Shown one piece after another: positions 34,815 through 46,704 of a stretch of 64,000 nucleotides of DNA (within the stretch, counting starts at the first letter, position 1; each line of letters starts with the position of its first letter). The stretch covers positions 930,001-994,000 of the forward strand of contig JAMYHL010000002.1 of NCBI GenBank assembly GCA_025531455.1. The letters run 5' to 3'. The notes beneath the pieces are model-generated. The model worked only from the letters and a program-made list of their open reading frames with translations, did no database searches and was not told the DNA's origin. The position numbers were made by a program, and so were the translations under genes. Source of the stretch: Apiotrichum sp. Y4204. Lineage: Eukaryota; Basidiomycota; Tremellomycetes; Trichosporonales; Trichosporonaceae.

Positions 34815-35132
34815 AGGGGGGAATGCATTGAAGTTTGGGAGTAATGAGGAACGTGGCCCAGGAGATGGATGGCGTCGAGTCTTCTAACTCAGCTCCTTTG
34901 GTCACCATTATTCCAACTCTGGATCTCTCGACCCCTCTGGTCAACCATGTTTGCTGCATTCAGCAGGCTGCCGGGCCGTCTCGCGATATCAATGCACATG
35001 CTATCTATGATGGGCGCTGCGTCAAGTCTGTCTGGCTCATTCGTACTGATGATACAGGGTATGGGTGGGCGGGGTATACCGTTGCGGGTGTCTAGAATTC
35101 TGATATGTATGTATGTAATGTGAATGTGGTGG
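34815..35132. other. Convergent 3' region between CIA30 and CIN1
   Basis: 318 bp between two stops. No gene was seen; it presumably holds both 3' UTRs. Confidence 0.5.
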
Positions 35133-38100
35133 TTATCCGTCTCGCGAGGTGTACGGCGTCCAGTCGTTACTCATCGCGGGGTACTCTGCGCTGGCGCGGA
35201 AGGACCCCGAGTCGCGTCCGTGCCCCGCTCCGTATGTAGAGTTGTACGTGCTGTCCCGGCCGTAGCTCCCATAGCTCCCGTGGCTCGCGCGCGAGGCATG
35301 GCTGCCAAAGCTCCCGTGACTCGCGTGGCTGGCATAGCTATCCCGCACGCCGCTGTGCATGCTCATGCTGCTGCGATCGTGTGCGCTGCGGGCGATTTTG
35401 CGTGCCTCGAGACACTCCTTCTTAGCGCGGGAGAGCACGCCGATCCACTCTACGCGCTCGCGGTTCGAGGGGGCCTTGAGGCGCAGCTGGTCCGTCTTGC
35501 GCGCGTACGGCACGACCAGGGCAAACGATACGTCGTCGCGGCCCTGCTCGAGCGCAATGTTCTGCAGCGGAATGGGCTGGGAGTTAGTGTTTGTTTGTGT
35601 GTTGCCACTCACCATTCGGTACAGTGTGCGGTCGTCGATGAGGAGGAGCACATCGTTGCAGCATACCATGAGCAGCTTACGGCCGCTCTTGGCCTTTGTG
35701 ACGCTGCCCTCTTTCAGAATCTTGCGCTTGCCCTGGAACATGGTCGGCACGGTGAGGTCGAGGCGGCTGCGATAAGTAAAGAGTTGTTGTATTTCTGCAC
35801 TCACTTGTCGGAACTGATCCACACCTCGTCAGAGAGTTCCTTGAGGCGGTCCTTGTTCTCGCGCTGGCGCACGCTCTCGTTGACGTCGCTGACCGTCGTC
35901 TCGACGTACGCGAGCGCGCGCTTCACCTCCTCGAGGTCCTGCTCGGCCGTAGTGTACTGCACTATCTGCTTTAACAGCAGGGGATACCGCGTGAGGCGCT
36001 GCATCGGTTCGAGGAGGAACGAGCTGAGGTCCAGCCCGCGCACCTCGGGGTTGTTCATCTTGATGTCCTGCAGGGCGGCCTCGAGCTCGGGGTTGCTCTT
36101 GCGCAGCTCGACCAAAAGGCGCCGCGCACTGTCCTGGTTTAGGCAGTAGGGGAGGTACACCTCGAGGTTCTGGCAGTGCTCGCTCAGAATGTCGCCGAGA
36201 TGCGTCACGTACAGCCTGCACGACTTTTGGCGCTCCTCGAGCGCCGAGAGGAAAAACGAATTGAACATCATGATATCCTCGACATTGGCGAAAATGACCG
36301 TTAGCGCGTGCTCGTCGAGAATGTTCATCAGGCGCGCGTAGAATACCCCGACGACAAGCTGCAGATTGCGCACATATGTCGCCTCGGTCGCGATAAACTC
36401 GAATATCGCTTCTTGGCGCTTACGTTCCTGTTTTTCCATAGTCTCGAGCACCGATGGGTCGACAAGCGACGACCACGTGTGCCCAAACGCATAGTCTGGG
36501 ATAGCAGGCGCCGCGGGTGTGCCCGACGACACAAGCTCCTTGTGGTTATGGCTCTGGCTCGACGCCTCGGACACCATCGAGTCTGGGCGGGGCGACGGCG
36601 GCCCGATCGGTGCGCCGCCCACCGGCCCGCTGATCGTCAGTCCTGCCTTTGGCGCCCGCTCGGCGTGCGCCCCCGCGTTCCCCATCCGCGAGAGGAAGCC
36701 GGTGATTTTCGTCGTCGCCGCACCCATATTCAGGTGGTGGGCGAGATTCGAGCCTCGCGAGCCCCCTGAAGAGCCCGACACCTCGCGCCTGGCACTGTGG
36801 CTCGGCAGCTCGACCGTCGTCTTCACTTCTGGCCCTGGAGCGCCCACAGTCTTCGCCGCGGCGGACGGCCGCTCCGCCATTTCAGCAAGATACTGCTCGT
36901 ACTTTGCGTACGCGTCCTGTACCTGGTCCGCGGTGGACTTTGCGGGTGTCGGCGGGGGCACGTCGGCGTCGTCGTCCGCATCTCCAGCGGCCGAAGCTTT
37001 CGGAGTGAGGAGGCGGGCCGTATCGGGAGTGTTGGGTTTCGATCTGCGGCCGCCGGCCGGGACCGCGGGCGCGCGGCGCCGGCGCACCACGCGGCGGCGG
37101 TTATCCAACACAAGAGCGGCGTCCTCGTGGCGGATCTGCAGGCCGACATCCTCGAGCACCATCTTGCGGTGTTCCCTCCGCCGGCGCTGTGCCTCCAGCT
37201 CGGCCTCGGCTTCGGCCGCCTCCTTCATCCGCCGTTCCTTGTCCACCTCCTTTTCGGGGGATAGCGCCGAGACGGCCGGACTCGCATCGTACTCCGAGTC
37301 CGAGGACCAGTACGAGATTGCGCTGTCGTCCGACGAGGACGCGCCGTCGTCGCCCTCCTCCTCGTCGACGCTGTACTGAGCGATCGAGGAGCGCGAGGCA
37401 CTCTCCCCAAACGACGAGGCGATGGACGCGCGGTTTGACTCGGCGACCGAATCGCGTGGGTTGGCGTCCCCCCGACGCGGGGGGGTCGGTATGGGCCGCT
37501 TGCGCGGCGCGGGGGGCTCTGGCGCAAGCAGCTCGTCTGCCGGTAGCTGGGGCTGAAGCTGGTGCTTTAGCGGCGACTGAGCCGTGACCGTCGCCGGCGA
37601 GTCAGCGTCGGTAGCAGTCGAGGGTGAGAGCATTGCAACAACAGGAGTGGTGCCAGAATATCCCTTGACTGGCGTCGGGGTCCTCGACGAATCGCTGTCA
37701 GTATCAAACGAAATCTTGCCCCTCGGAATGTGAATGTTTATGAACGGCAGCACCGCGGCAGGTGCGACGGATGCGGCTGCCTTTTTCGGCAGTTGAACTG
37801 TGAAGAGTAAGAAACGGCTCATCAGATTACCACGCAGGCCACGACGCAGAAGAGAGAAAGAATTCGATTGCATTTCCACGACGACATTTGGGCAAGTAGA
37901 GGTTTTTGGGTGATGGTTTTTTTTTTTCTTAGCCTGCGTCGAGACGTGTAAATAGGTGGTGGACGTGGCTATCATTTGGGGAGGCCGCATGATGAAGATG
38001 GAACTAACCTATGATTTCCACATACGACGCCGGCACAAGCAGGATCTCGTCGCCCTTCTCGACCTTCCACCAGTCTCCGTCGCTCTGGTCGACAACATTC

Positions 38101-41100
38101 AGCTTGTCGCCCGCAGCAAACGACAGCTCCTCCGGGCTCGTAGCCTCGTAGTCGTAGAGCGCCATGCATTCCTTGCCTGGGGTTAGGGAACAGCGGCAGC
38201 GCTTTCACTCACCAATGCACTCCTGCACGTAGGTGCTGGGGATCCAGCCGGACTGGCCGCTGGGGAGGGTGGCGTACCACCACGCGCCCTGGGGGTCCTT
38301 GGACGGGTGCGCCAAGAGGATCATATTCTCCTTGAAGCTGATGTCGCCGTCAAACGAACCGCCCATGTAGTCGTAGAGCGTGCGAACGCGAAGAGTGGTG
38401 TCGAGGTCGACATCATCCATGCCGGGGCCGTCGTTGAGCGACGCTTCCGCCATCTCCTTGACAGGCGCCTCCTCCTCCTCACGGGTGGGAGACAGCGACA
38501 TGGCCTCGCCGAACGAGGCGGCAGGGTGGGCATCGACTGCGAGACCCGCGTACCAGTCGGTCGAGTTGCGGTTCGCATCACGGGGAGCAAAGTCCTCCTC
38601 GGGAGCAGCGGGGTGGTCGTTGTGCACCTCGCGCTCAGCGGGGGGTGGCGATGGCTGCGAGGGCTGCGATGGCGGCGATGGCGGCGCGACATTGATGTGC
38701 GCAGGCGGGGCACTGTCACCGATAACACGACCGCTGACCTCGGGTCCACCGCGGTCAACGGTCTCCGTGTGGCGCAGAGACTTGCCTCCGCGGATGCCGG
38801 CGAGAAGAGCCGACATGCCGCCACCAGCAGGAGTGCCGCCGCCGAGCTTGGCAAGCGCAGAGGGATTGGCCTTGGGAGCGGGAGGTGCGGCCGGGGGCGG
38901 AGGAGCAACTCCACCACCCATGTTGCCCATGAGCGCCGAAGCAAAGGCCTCACGCTTGGTGCGTGACGAAAAATAATCATCGTCGCTGCTGTCCGAGTCG
39001 TCGTCCTGCTCCTTCTCCTGGATAACGTCCCAGTCGTCATCAGGCGGCGGAGGAGCCGAGTTGGCACGGGCAGGAGGCGTGCGGCTTGGCTGCGGAGGGG
39101 GTGTGGGTGCCGCAGGAGGAGGAGGGGGCGCGGGGGGAGGAGTAGGTGCGGCAACGGGAGGAGTGGCGACAGTGGCGGGCTCCGACGGCGGAGTGAAGAA
39201 CGCGGGCGACGCGGCCCTGTTTGTCGGTGGCACCGGCGGGGCTGCGGGAGCACCAGCGGGAGGGGGGCGGAAGAAGGGGTTGAAGCCGCCGCCCTGGGGC
39301 TTGGGAGGCGACGCGGCGGTGTTGGTCGCATCATTCGAGGGCTTGCGGTGGAAGGGATTAAACGATCCCATCGGGGGCGAGGCGATAGGGGTAGCATTCG
39401 CGGGGGGAGAGGCGACGGGCGGGGTAGGGACAGGCATTGACCGCGTGTTGCGGGCAGCGAGGAGCTCGGCCTCTCTGCGCTCAGCCTCCTTCTCCTCTTC
39501 CTCCAGGGCCTTGAGGCGCGCCCTGCGCTCCTCCATGGCCTTCATCCGCTTCTCCTCCATGATGCGCATCTCAGCCTCCTCGGGGGTCTCAGCTGGCGCG
39601 GAGCGCGCAGCGGGCGGTGCCGGGGGAGCAGGGGCCGCCGCCGGGGTGGCGGCAGGCGGGGGAACGGGGGCAGCGGCCTGGTGAGGATGACGGGAGGGCG
39701 GAGCGGGAGGGGCACTCGGCTTGTGGCGCGGCGTGGGGGCAGGTGGGGGCTTTTTCATCGCCGACTTGGGCGGCGGCGGTGTAGGCTTGGCGGCAGGGGG
39801 CGGGGGAACATCGCCGGCAGCGATGCGGTTGCGCCTCGCGGCCTCGCGCGCCTCCTGTTCCCGATCGGCTTCCTCAGCCTTCTTCCTCGCCTCCTCGCGT
39901 TCCCGCTCGAGACGCTTCTCGACACTGTCATCCACCGCCGGAGGTTCAGGAGTGGAGCTGCCAACACCGAGCGCGCGGCGGCGCTCCTCAATACGGCGCT
40001 GGGCCTGCTGCTGGATGTACTCCTTGCGCTCCTCGGGGCTCATGGCCTTTTTGGGTGCGGGCGAAGCCGCCGGCGGAGGCGGTGCTGGAGGGGCCTTTGT
40101 TTGCGACGGCTGCGGCGGGGTAGGCAGCGGCGGGCGGGGCGACGTCGCCCTGTTGGGACCGCCGTTGCGATCCCGTTCGTCATGATGGCTGGCCCTATCG
40201 TACGCACGGTCATCACGGTCATCGCGGCGGTCATCACGGCGGTCGTCGCGGCTGTCGCGACTGTAACGGTCGTCGTACCTGTCACGGTCGCGGTCGCGGT
40301 CGCGCTCACGGTCCCGATCGCGGTCATCGTACCTGCTGCGGCTGCTGTAGCTGTCGTAACGGTCACGGGACCTGTCGTCGCGATCGCGGTCCCGATCACG
40401 GTCGTCATAGCGGTCGCGCGAACGGTCGCGGTCGCGGTCCCGCCTGTCGCGGTCGTCATACGAGCCGCGGATCCAGTCATGGTCGCGGTCGCGGTCGTCA
40501 AACCTGCCATGCACCTGGTTGCGCTTGTCGCGTGCACGAATGCCTGCGCGCTCCTCCATGCGCCTCTCCTCCTCGCGGCGCTGCTGCCTGCGCTCGAGTT
40601 CGGGAAGCTTCTCGTGCATGAGGTGGAGCATTTCGCGCTCGAGCTTTCGGCGTTCCTCGTCCTTGTCTGGGGTGGGGCGTCCCTTGGCCACGTACGCAAT
40701 GTCCTCCTTGATACGACGCACGCGGTACTTTACGTCCTCGACCTCCTGCTCGAGGATCTCGTCTTCCTCCGTCTTGCGTGCGCGCTCCTTGTCGTGCTCG
40801 TCGAGCATGCTCGACGTGTCCTCGAGCTGGCGGCGAAGGTCGGTAATGTCTGCGCCGGCCTCCTCGCCCTTGTACCGCACAGTCTTCCGGTCAATGTGGC
40901 GCGACGACGACTTGTACCCGCTCTTGTGGCTGTCGTCGTGCTTGTACACGCGTGCATCCTTGGACGATGCAGCTGACCCGGGCGTGGCGTACCCGCCTGC
41001 CGGGGATGCGGTGCCGGAGCGCGAGTTGCCCTCGTGCTTGAGCAGATCGCGCATAAAGTTGACGGTCGTGTCAATGTCACGCATCGAGTGAGGCACGAGC

Positions 41101-42186
41101 TCTTCTGGCAGTTTGTCAGGAATGTCGTTTCCGTTCAAGCGGCGGTAAATAAGGCCCATGGCGATGTGGAACTCTGGAAGGTTGAGCTTTCCACGGTTGT
41201 CAATGTCCGAGAGGTTCCTGCTGTCAGCACGAACTTGTTTTGTTCTCCACGCACCAGATCTTCATAAGGTCGTCCTGGCTTAGACCCGCCTGGCCAAAGA
41301 CCTCGCGGGCCATCTGGCCCGAGATGAATCCCTCGCCCTTGGTGTCCCACGCGCGGAAAATCTGGTCATAGTCCTTCTTCTCCTGCCGCGTGAGCGTCCA
41401 CGGCACCTTTGGCGTGTTGGCGCTGGGGTTCTGGAGGAGCGAGTTGAAGGTCTGCTGCAGCGGCTGCTGTGTAGAGTTGAACTGCGGAAGGCCAGAGGCG
41501 GAGAATGGCTGTGTGTCAGGGGGCTCTCTCGGGAATACAGAGATCTATGGGGTACGGATCGCCTCGGCACCACTCACCTGGGACATGTTGCTTGGCATGA
41601 ACGACTGCATCATGGCGCCGAGCCGCGGGTCATGCGGCATGCCCGTCTGCTGGGCGCGGAGCGCACCAGGCATGCCCGTCTGCTGGGCCATGAGGCCGCC
41701 CATCCCGGTCGGCTGGGACATCATCATGCCGGTCGGCTGGGACATGAGGCCGGAGGGCATGCCCGTGCGCTGTGGGGGCATGAGGCCTCCGCCGAGGTTC
41801 CCGCCGAGGTTCCCGCCAAGGTTTCCGCCGAGGTTTCCGCCCAGACCGCCTGCAGAGCCCGGAAACCCCGTCTGCTGAGGCATCATTCCTCCGGGGCTCG
41901 CTGCGCCGGGGTATCCCGTCATCTGCGGGGCGACGCGCTGCCCCTGTCCTGTCTGCTGGGGGAGCGGCGATTTGGCGTATGCGCCTGGCGGCTGCGGGGA
42001 GAGATACCCGCCATAGCCCCCCGGTGCGCCAGGCATCCCGGTCTGCATGGGGGCCATGGGGCGCTGCTGCTGCTGTTGGCCGGGGAAGCCGGTGGGCTGG
42101 GTGTTGAGAAAGCCGGGCTGGCCGCTGTACCCGCCCATGCCCTGGCCGTAGCCGAACTGCTGCTGTTGCCACTGGTTTGGCTGCAT
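35133..42186 (-). CDS. CIN1: Intersectin/Pan1-like endocytic scaffold with RhoGEF module (Cin1 type)
   Basis: Seven exons: 42186-41578, 41508-41255, 41217-38213, 38176-38009, 37797-35805, 35766-35613, 35576-35133; 2208 aa. Domains in order: Gly/Gln-rich N-terminus with about eight hydrophobic-x-x-Q-x-T-G motifs; one EH domain about 230-325 (its IWNLSDIDNRGKLNLPEF is restored by splicing); coiled coil 410-515; Arg/Asp-rich tract 523-643; proline-rich region; acidic Trp segment (DDDWDVIQ) near 1013; WH2-like MSALLAGIRGGKSLRHT near 1090; SH3 domains about 1228-1286 and 1290-1346; Dbl-homology domain about 1800-1990; PH domain to about 2122; Ser/Gly/His-rich tail without a C2 domain. Such proteins link endocytic coats, Arp2/3-actin and Rho/Cdc42 activation. 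Cryptococcus Cin1 is the named relative. The fourth intron (211 nt) is much longer than the others (36-69 nt). Confidence 0.9.
37798..38008 (-). promoter_or_regulatory. CIN1: Candidate regulated (retained) intron of CIN1
   Basis: A 211-nt intron between the second SH3 and the GEF half. Its donor G|GTTAGT reads GGT TAG in frame, so retention stops translation one codon after the SH3 domain, giving about 1346 aa. It contains an A-rich stretch (about 37918-37930 on minus) and a polypyrimidine tract before CACAG. Confidence 0.55.
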
Positions 42187-43092
42187 CGCGGCGATGCCCA
42201 GTGGGTGGTGGTGGTGGTAGGAGTGAGAGTGGATGTGGGATAGATGTGGGGGAAAGAGAAAGAGGGATGAGATTTGGAGAGAGGAGAGAGGAGAGACAAA
42301 CGACGACGGCAAGAGGAGATGCGCTACGAAAGGAGCTGGGGTTCCAGGCTGGATCCAGGCGCGCGCGCAGCCACTGCAACAGCCATTGATTGCATCGTCA
42401 CCGCGCGGGGGGCGGTGGCCCAGGGGGGTGGAGTATGGTGAGCCTGATATCCCCCTTACTGTTATGCACATGTAGACCTCGTTTATCATTGGACAGTATC
42501 AGGCTCAACGTGAGATCGATGAGATCATTGTGCGCATGCATGGGGTTCCAACTGCGCACTGCTGTGTGCGCGCTGTGTGCATTCAAGTGTGGCACAAAGT
42601 GTAGAGTGTATGGAGACAGAGATTCAGAGAGTGGCAGTGCAGTGTACCACCGAAACTATGTCAACAAATAATGCCAGTGTGCAATAAACATGCACACAGC
42701 TGGGAAAACTGTATCTGCCGCCACTCGTCCTCCGGAGAGCACATTCAATCCGAGGTGCGCGCGGCGGTACCGGTGAGTATCCTCTATTCCTCGGTGGGCC
42801 CCGGAGGGTTCGAAGACAGGTGGAGATCCGCGAGCTCGATAATGTTCATTTGCCACCCCAGCGCGTCCTCTAGAATCAAGAGAGCCCGTGGCCACTCACG
42901 GACACCCTCCCATTTCTCCTCTCCTCTCCTCAGTCTCCTCCCAGATCATATAACGTGCATCGCATCTCGTATTTCGTCTCAAGGCATATCCAGTACCGGC
43001 CCGGTGTGCGTATCCTTTCTCATTGTATCGTTTAGACTCTCTTCATTCGCTGTTCTGAAACCTTTTTCTCAACTGCTCGGCTCCCTTGCGGC
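42187..43092. other. CIN1 promoter and 3' flank of the Ala/Pro-rich gene
   Basis: No gene was recognised. A GA-rich stretch on the plus strand (42239-42300) is a pyrimidine-rich leader on the CIN1 strand. Confidence 0.5.
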
Positions 43093-44519
43093 TCACGCGC
43101 GAGGGACACCGACGGCGGCCGAGATCGCGGCAACAGTCACCTGGCGGTCGACCTTGATGCCCTCGGGGTCGCCGAGGTAGTACTCGGCCCAGCCGCCGAG
43201 GTCCTCGTCCGAGAACTGCTCGATGGCGGCTGCAGAGGTGATGGCCTGCTGTTAGTGACATGGGCAAGGGGCCATTGGGTGGTATATATGGAACAGAAGT
43301 AACGAGGCAGTGGAACAAAAGGTGACCGCGATGAAGACTGCCGCGTGTCGCTTTGACAGAGGATCGAAGTAGAGCATCCTAGAGTGGAACAAACGGGGTC
43401 TCAACGCTTCGCGCGAGTGGCGCCTCTGCCAAGCCCCGGGCCGAACCACACCTCTCCCTTACTCAACCCAGAACCTCCATTCTGCCAAATCTGACGTACC
43501 GGGAGATGGTGCGGCGTGCCATTCGTGTGCACAGGGAGGAGCGGCATGCCTGCGACGTGGCGGGCCTTGTTGACGTGGCTGGGGTCAGTCCTCTATCACC
43601 CACAGACTCACGCAGCAGTGAGCGCCTCGATGCGCGCCTGGAGCTCCTCGATCATCGCGCCGAGCGCAGCCGAGCCCTGGCGCTGGGGGGCCGCGGCGGA
43701 GAGGCCCGTGTGGTGCGGGTGCGCCGGGTCCATGCGTGCGAACGTCGCCATCGGGGGCAGGTTGGCGGGGTTGAAGGCAAGAGTCGCCTCCGCCGCGGCG
43801 GGGGAACCAGGAGCCTCGAGGACGGTGCCGGCCGCGGTGACGGCCTGCGCGACGCTCGTGGCGGGGACGACGGCGGGGACGACGACGGCGGAGGCGGTGG
43901 GCGGGCCGGTAGGGCGCGGCGGAACAGGCGGCACCGAACCCGGAGGGAGGCTGCCGCCGCCTGGAGCCGCGCCCGTGCCGGCCTTGGGGTTGTAGGTGGT
44001 CGCTAGGTTCTTGAGATAGTCGGCCATCATGAACATGTGCGGGTGCTCCTGCTGGAGGGCGTTGTGGTTCTGCACGCGGCCCATGCGCGCGGCCTCGTCA
44101 GCCTGCAGGCGGGCGGCGTAGCCCTCGGGGCTGTCGTCGTTGAATACCGGAGCGGGAGCGGGGGCGGCGGGCGTGCTGGTCGCGGCTTGGGCGGGGGCAC
44201 CGGGGGCGGTGGGGGCAGCGGGCGTGGCGGGCGTGGCGGGCTTGGCTGCGGGCGCGGCGACTTCGGTGTCAGCGGGTTTGGCGGCGGGGGCAGGAGCCGG
44301 AGTATCAGCAGCAGTGGCGGGCGGGGCGGCGGTCGGATCGGCGGGGGCAGCGACCGGCGCGGCAGGGGTGTTGATCGCGGCAGCAGAGTTGGCAGCGGGG
44401 GCAGCGGCATCACCGGGCACGGGGTCAGCACTCGCACCTGCAGCGGAAGGGGGGGAAGTACCGGTCGGTGCAGGCTTGGTGAGGCCAGAGATGAGGGAGC
44501 CGAGGCTGCGTTCGGTCAT
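43093..44519 (-). CDS. Ala/Pro-rich protein of unknown function
   Basis: Exons 44519-43612, 43578-43500, 43425-43327 and 43245-43093 give 412 aa. Start MTERSLGSLISGL, then about 100 residues almost only Ala, Pro and Thr, a short charged segment (DSPEGYAARLQADEAARM...YLKNLATTYNPKAG), more Pro/Ala/Val, a helix (LGAMIEELQARIEAL), and a tail with HVNKARHVAGMPLLPVHTNG, RMLYFDPLSKRHAAVFI and EQFSDEDLGGWAEYYLGDPE. The last segment looks conserved in character, but I do not recognise it. The first and last exons are secure; the third exon's acceptor (after GGCAG at 43426) and donor (GCG|GTCACC) were chosen to keep the frame, and the donor is weak. Function unknown. Confidence 0.6.
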
Positions 44520-45309
44520 CTTAGTGGGGAGTGGGGAGGGGGGGTGAAATGGGGAAGATGGGGAAGAGATGGGGATGGGGATGGGGATGGAGATGGGAAC
44601 GAAGACGGAGACAGAGACGACAGAAGAGAAGCCAGAGGACGAGATCACGACAATGTCTTGTCTCGAAGGGGATGCACCGCTTGACCAAAGAGGTTGAACG
44701 AGGATCGTGCGCGGGACAACGAGGTGTCAGAAGTATCCGGATGTGCTGGAGTGTATCGAGCGAAGGGCTTGGATTGGTGATTTGTGTGGAGAAGAACACA
44801 AGGACAGAAAGAAGAGATACATGCCCTCTGTGTACTAGGTTAATAGGTTCTCCCACTGCGTGCTCCCGTGCTCGCTGTCAGTGATGGCGGTGACGAGGCG
44901 CGAAGCGAGTGCATAGCGGTACAGCGGGTGTACAGCGCTTGTTGAATCGACGCCTTTGTGCGCCTCATAACGTGCATTCCGATCCATCTTGTTACGCGTG
45001 ATCGACGCGGGGAGCGCGGGGGGCGGCGGAATGTGCCGCCTCTTGAAGGGTTGCTTGTGTCTTGGGGGATAAGATGCTGTGGAAATTCGCGTGGAGGACT
45101 CGGACACGAGCTCGTGAGTGAGTAGTAAATGAGTGAGTATCTGAGGACTCTCGGACTTGGAAATGCTCGATGTGTGCTCGTCGCATGTACCACATCTCAC
45201 CTGCGACGCGACGGCAAGGACAAGATACAGTATGATCGCGACCACACCTGAACCATCAAAGGCAATCCATCGCGCCCCTTGTTGCTCATCACCAACTAGG
45301 TGCATAAAA
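44520..45309. other. Intergenic region with an uncertain open frame
   Basis: It holds the promoter of the Ala/Pro-rich gene and the 3' flank of the GPI-type gene. A 155-codon minus frame from an ATG at 45305 to 44835 runs through it, starting only five bases past the upstream gene's stop; its last 50 codons (from MDRNARYEAHKG, good ATG context) look the most protein-like. No domain was seen. Confidence 0.4.
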
Positions 45310-45817
45310 TTACAACAGCGCGGCAGCAGCAACAAGCACGCCCGCGAGCGAGATCTCGAGACGGCGCGCCCCGCTCTTCGCCTTGTCCGAAGCCTTGGCC
45401 TCGCCGGAGGTGACCGCGCTCGCGGCAGAGGACGCCCCGCTCTTCACCTCGGAGATGGCAGAGGTGGCCGCGGCAGCGGCGCCGGTGCTACCCGCCTCGG
45501 TGCCGGATGAGCCGGCGGGGGCGGTCTCGGTGGCGGCGCCCGAGGTGGCCGAGGCGGTATGCGACCCCGAGTGCGACTTGGACTTGGCCTCCTTGCTCTT
45601 GCTGTGCTCCGTCATAGAGCCGGTGGAGGCCGCGGAGGGAGCGGCGGCGGAGGCGAGGGAGGAAACGGCGGACATGACGGACGAGGCGTCCTGGCGCGCG
45701 AACAGGCCCGCGTCGGCTGCAGAGACGGACGCGACTGGGCGTGAGAAGGAACAGAGGGGAACAGAGGGTCGCTTGTCACTTACGAGTCGCGAGGAGGGTG
45801 AGGGCTGCGAGGCGCAT
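45310..45817 (-). CDS. Small GPI-type cell wall/surface protein
   Basis: Exons 45817-45784 and 45734-45310 give 152 aa. Removing the 49-nt intron creates a clean signal peptide (MRLAALTLLATLASVSAA). The mature part is nearly all Ser, Thr, Ala, Gly with Lys/Glu, lacks cysteine, and ends in a small-residue/basic stretch plus hydrophobic tail (LEISLAGVLVAAAALL), the pattern of a GPI-attachment signal. It is likely heavily O-mannosylated and wall-linked. A TATAAA lies about 80 bp upstream. No enzymatic domain. Confidence 0.75.
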
Positions 45818-45896
45818 GGTGCTACGGTTGGATGGGATGAGATGGGTTGGAGATGGGGATGGGGATGGCCCGCGGTCGGGGGATGGGTGTCGAGTC

Positions 45897-45902
45897 TTTA
45901 TA
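45897..45902 (-). promoter_or_regulatory. TATA box of the GPI-type protein gene
   Basis: TATAAA on the minus strand, 80-85 bp upstream of the ATG at 45817. Confidence 0.6.
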
Positions 45903-46666
45903 TCTCTTGCATCAGGTTCTCACTGGCCACGGGCCCGCAGACGTCTGTCCGAGTTGAGCTCAGCGAACGGGCGGGGGAGCACGAAGGATACATACATAGG
46001 AAACAGAATAGAAGGATCACTATCACGGGAACTGTACAGCAAAAGTCACGCATCCTCGCAGTCACCTCCCTCTTGAGTAGCTCGCTGTAGCTGTGTAGGA
46101 GAGGCCAGCCGTCTTGCTGTTCTGGATCGCTAGCTGTGACAGTACTGCAGTGCTGTGCTGCCGCCAGATCAGAGATCAAAGACAGATACACCGCAGTGCG
46201 CGCAGTGAGCTTGTTTGCATAGTTTGTAGCCTCTGCTTGCTATAATCTGTCAGACGGGTCAGACTGGTACCGGGAGAGACTGGGACAGCATATCTACTTC
46301 CAAACTCGGTTGTGGCCCCCCTGTCATTGTGTTTATCGCTTCTATTCTCGGACCACCGTCTAGATGCTGCGCAGATATTTTGGAACACTTCAAAGATCCC
46401 AGGATCGAGGGAGACACTGAGACCGAGCTCGAGATCACTTGACTGGGACAGCCGGGTCCAGACCTTTTTGTGTATACACTTTCCTTTTAAACCTTTGTGC
46501 TATATCGCGCTCTGTGGGTGGATGTCATGGGACTCACATACCTGTCGTGCACTCGTGTACCTTTAGACCGGGGTTGAAACGACTGCGGGCAGGCACGCAC
46601 AACGCACCGCCGGCCCCCTTTCGGTTCTGGGCCGTGTATCTCCCGTCGGACGCAAAGTAGAGCACA

Positions 46667-46704
46667 GGTGAGCCGGTGAGCTGGTGAGCTGGTGAGCTGG
46701 TGAA
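46667..46704 (+). repeat. 8-bp tandem repeat GGTGAGCT, about 4.5 copies
   Basis: One variant unit (GGTGAGCC), three perfect units and a partial copy, in intergenic DNA. Confidence 0.93.

Noticed and set aside
44835..45305. 155-codon minus-strand frame with a hydrophobic segment
   Set aside because: It starts five bases after the stop of the GPI-type gene on the same strand, so it probably lies in that gene's 3' UTR. Only the last 50 codons look protein-like.
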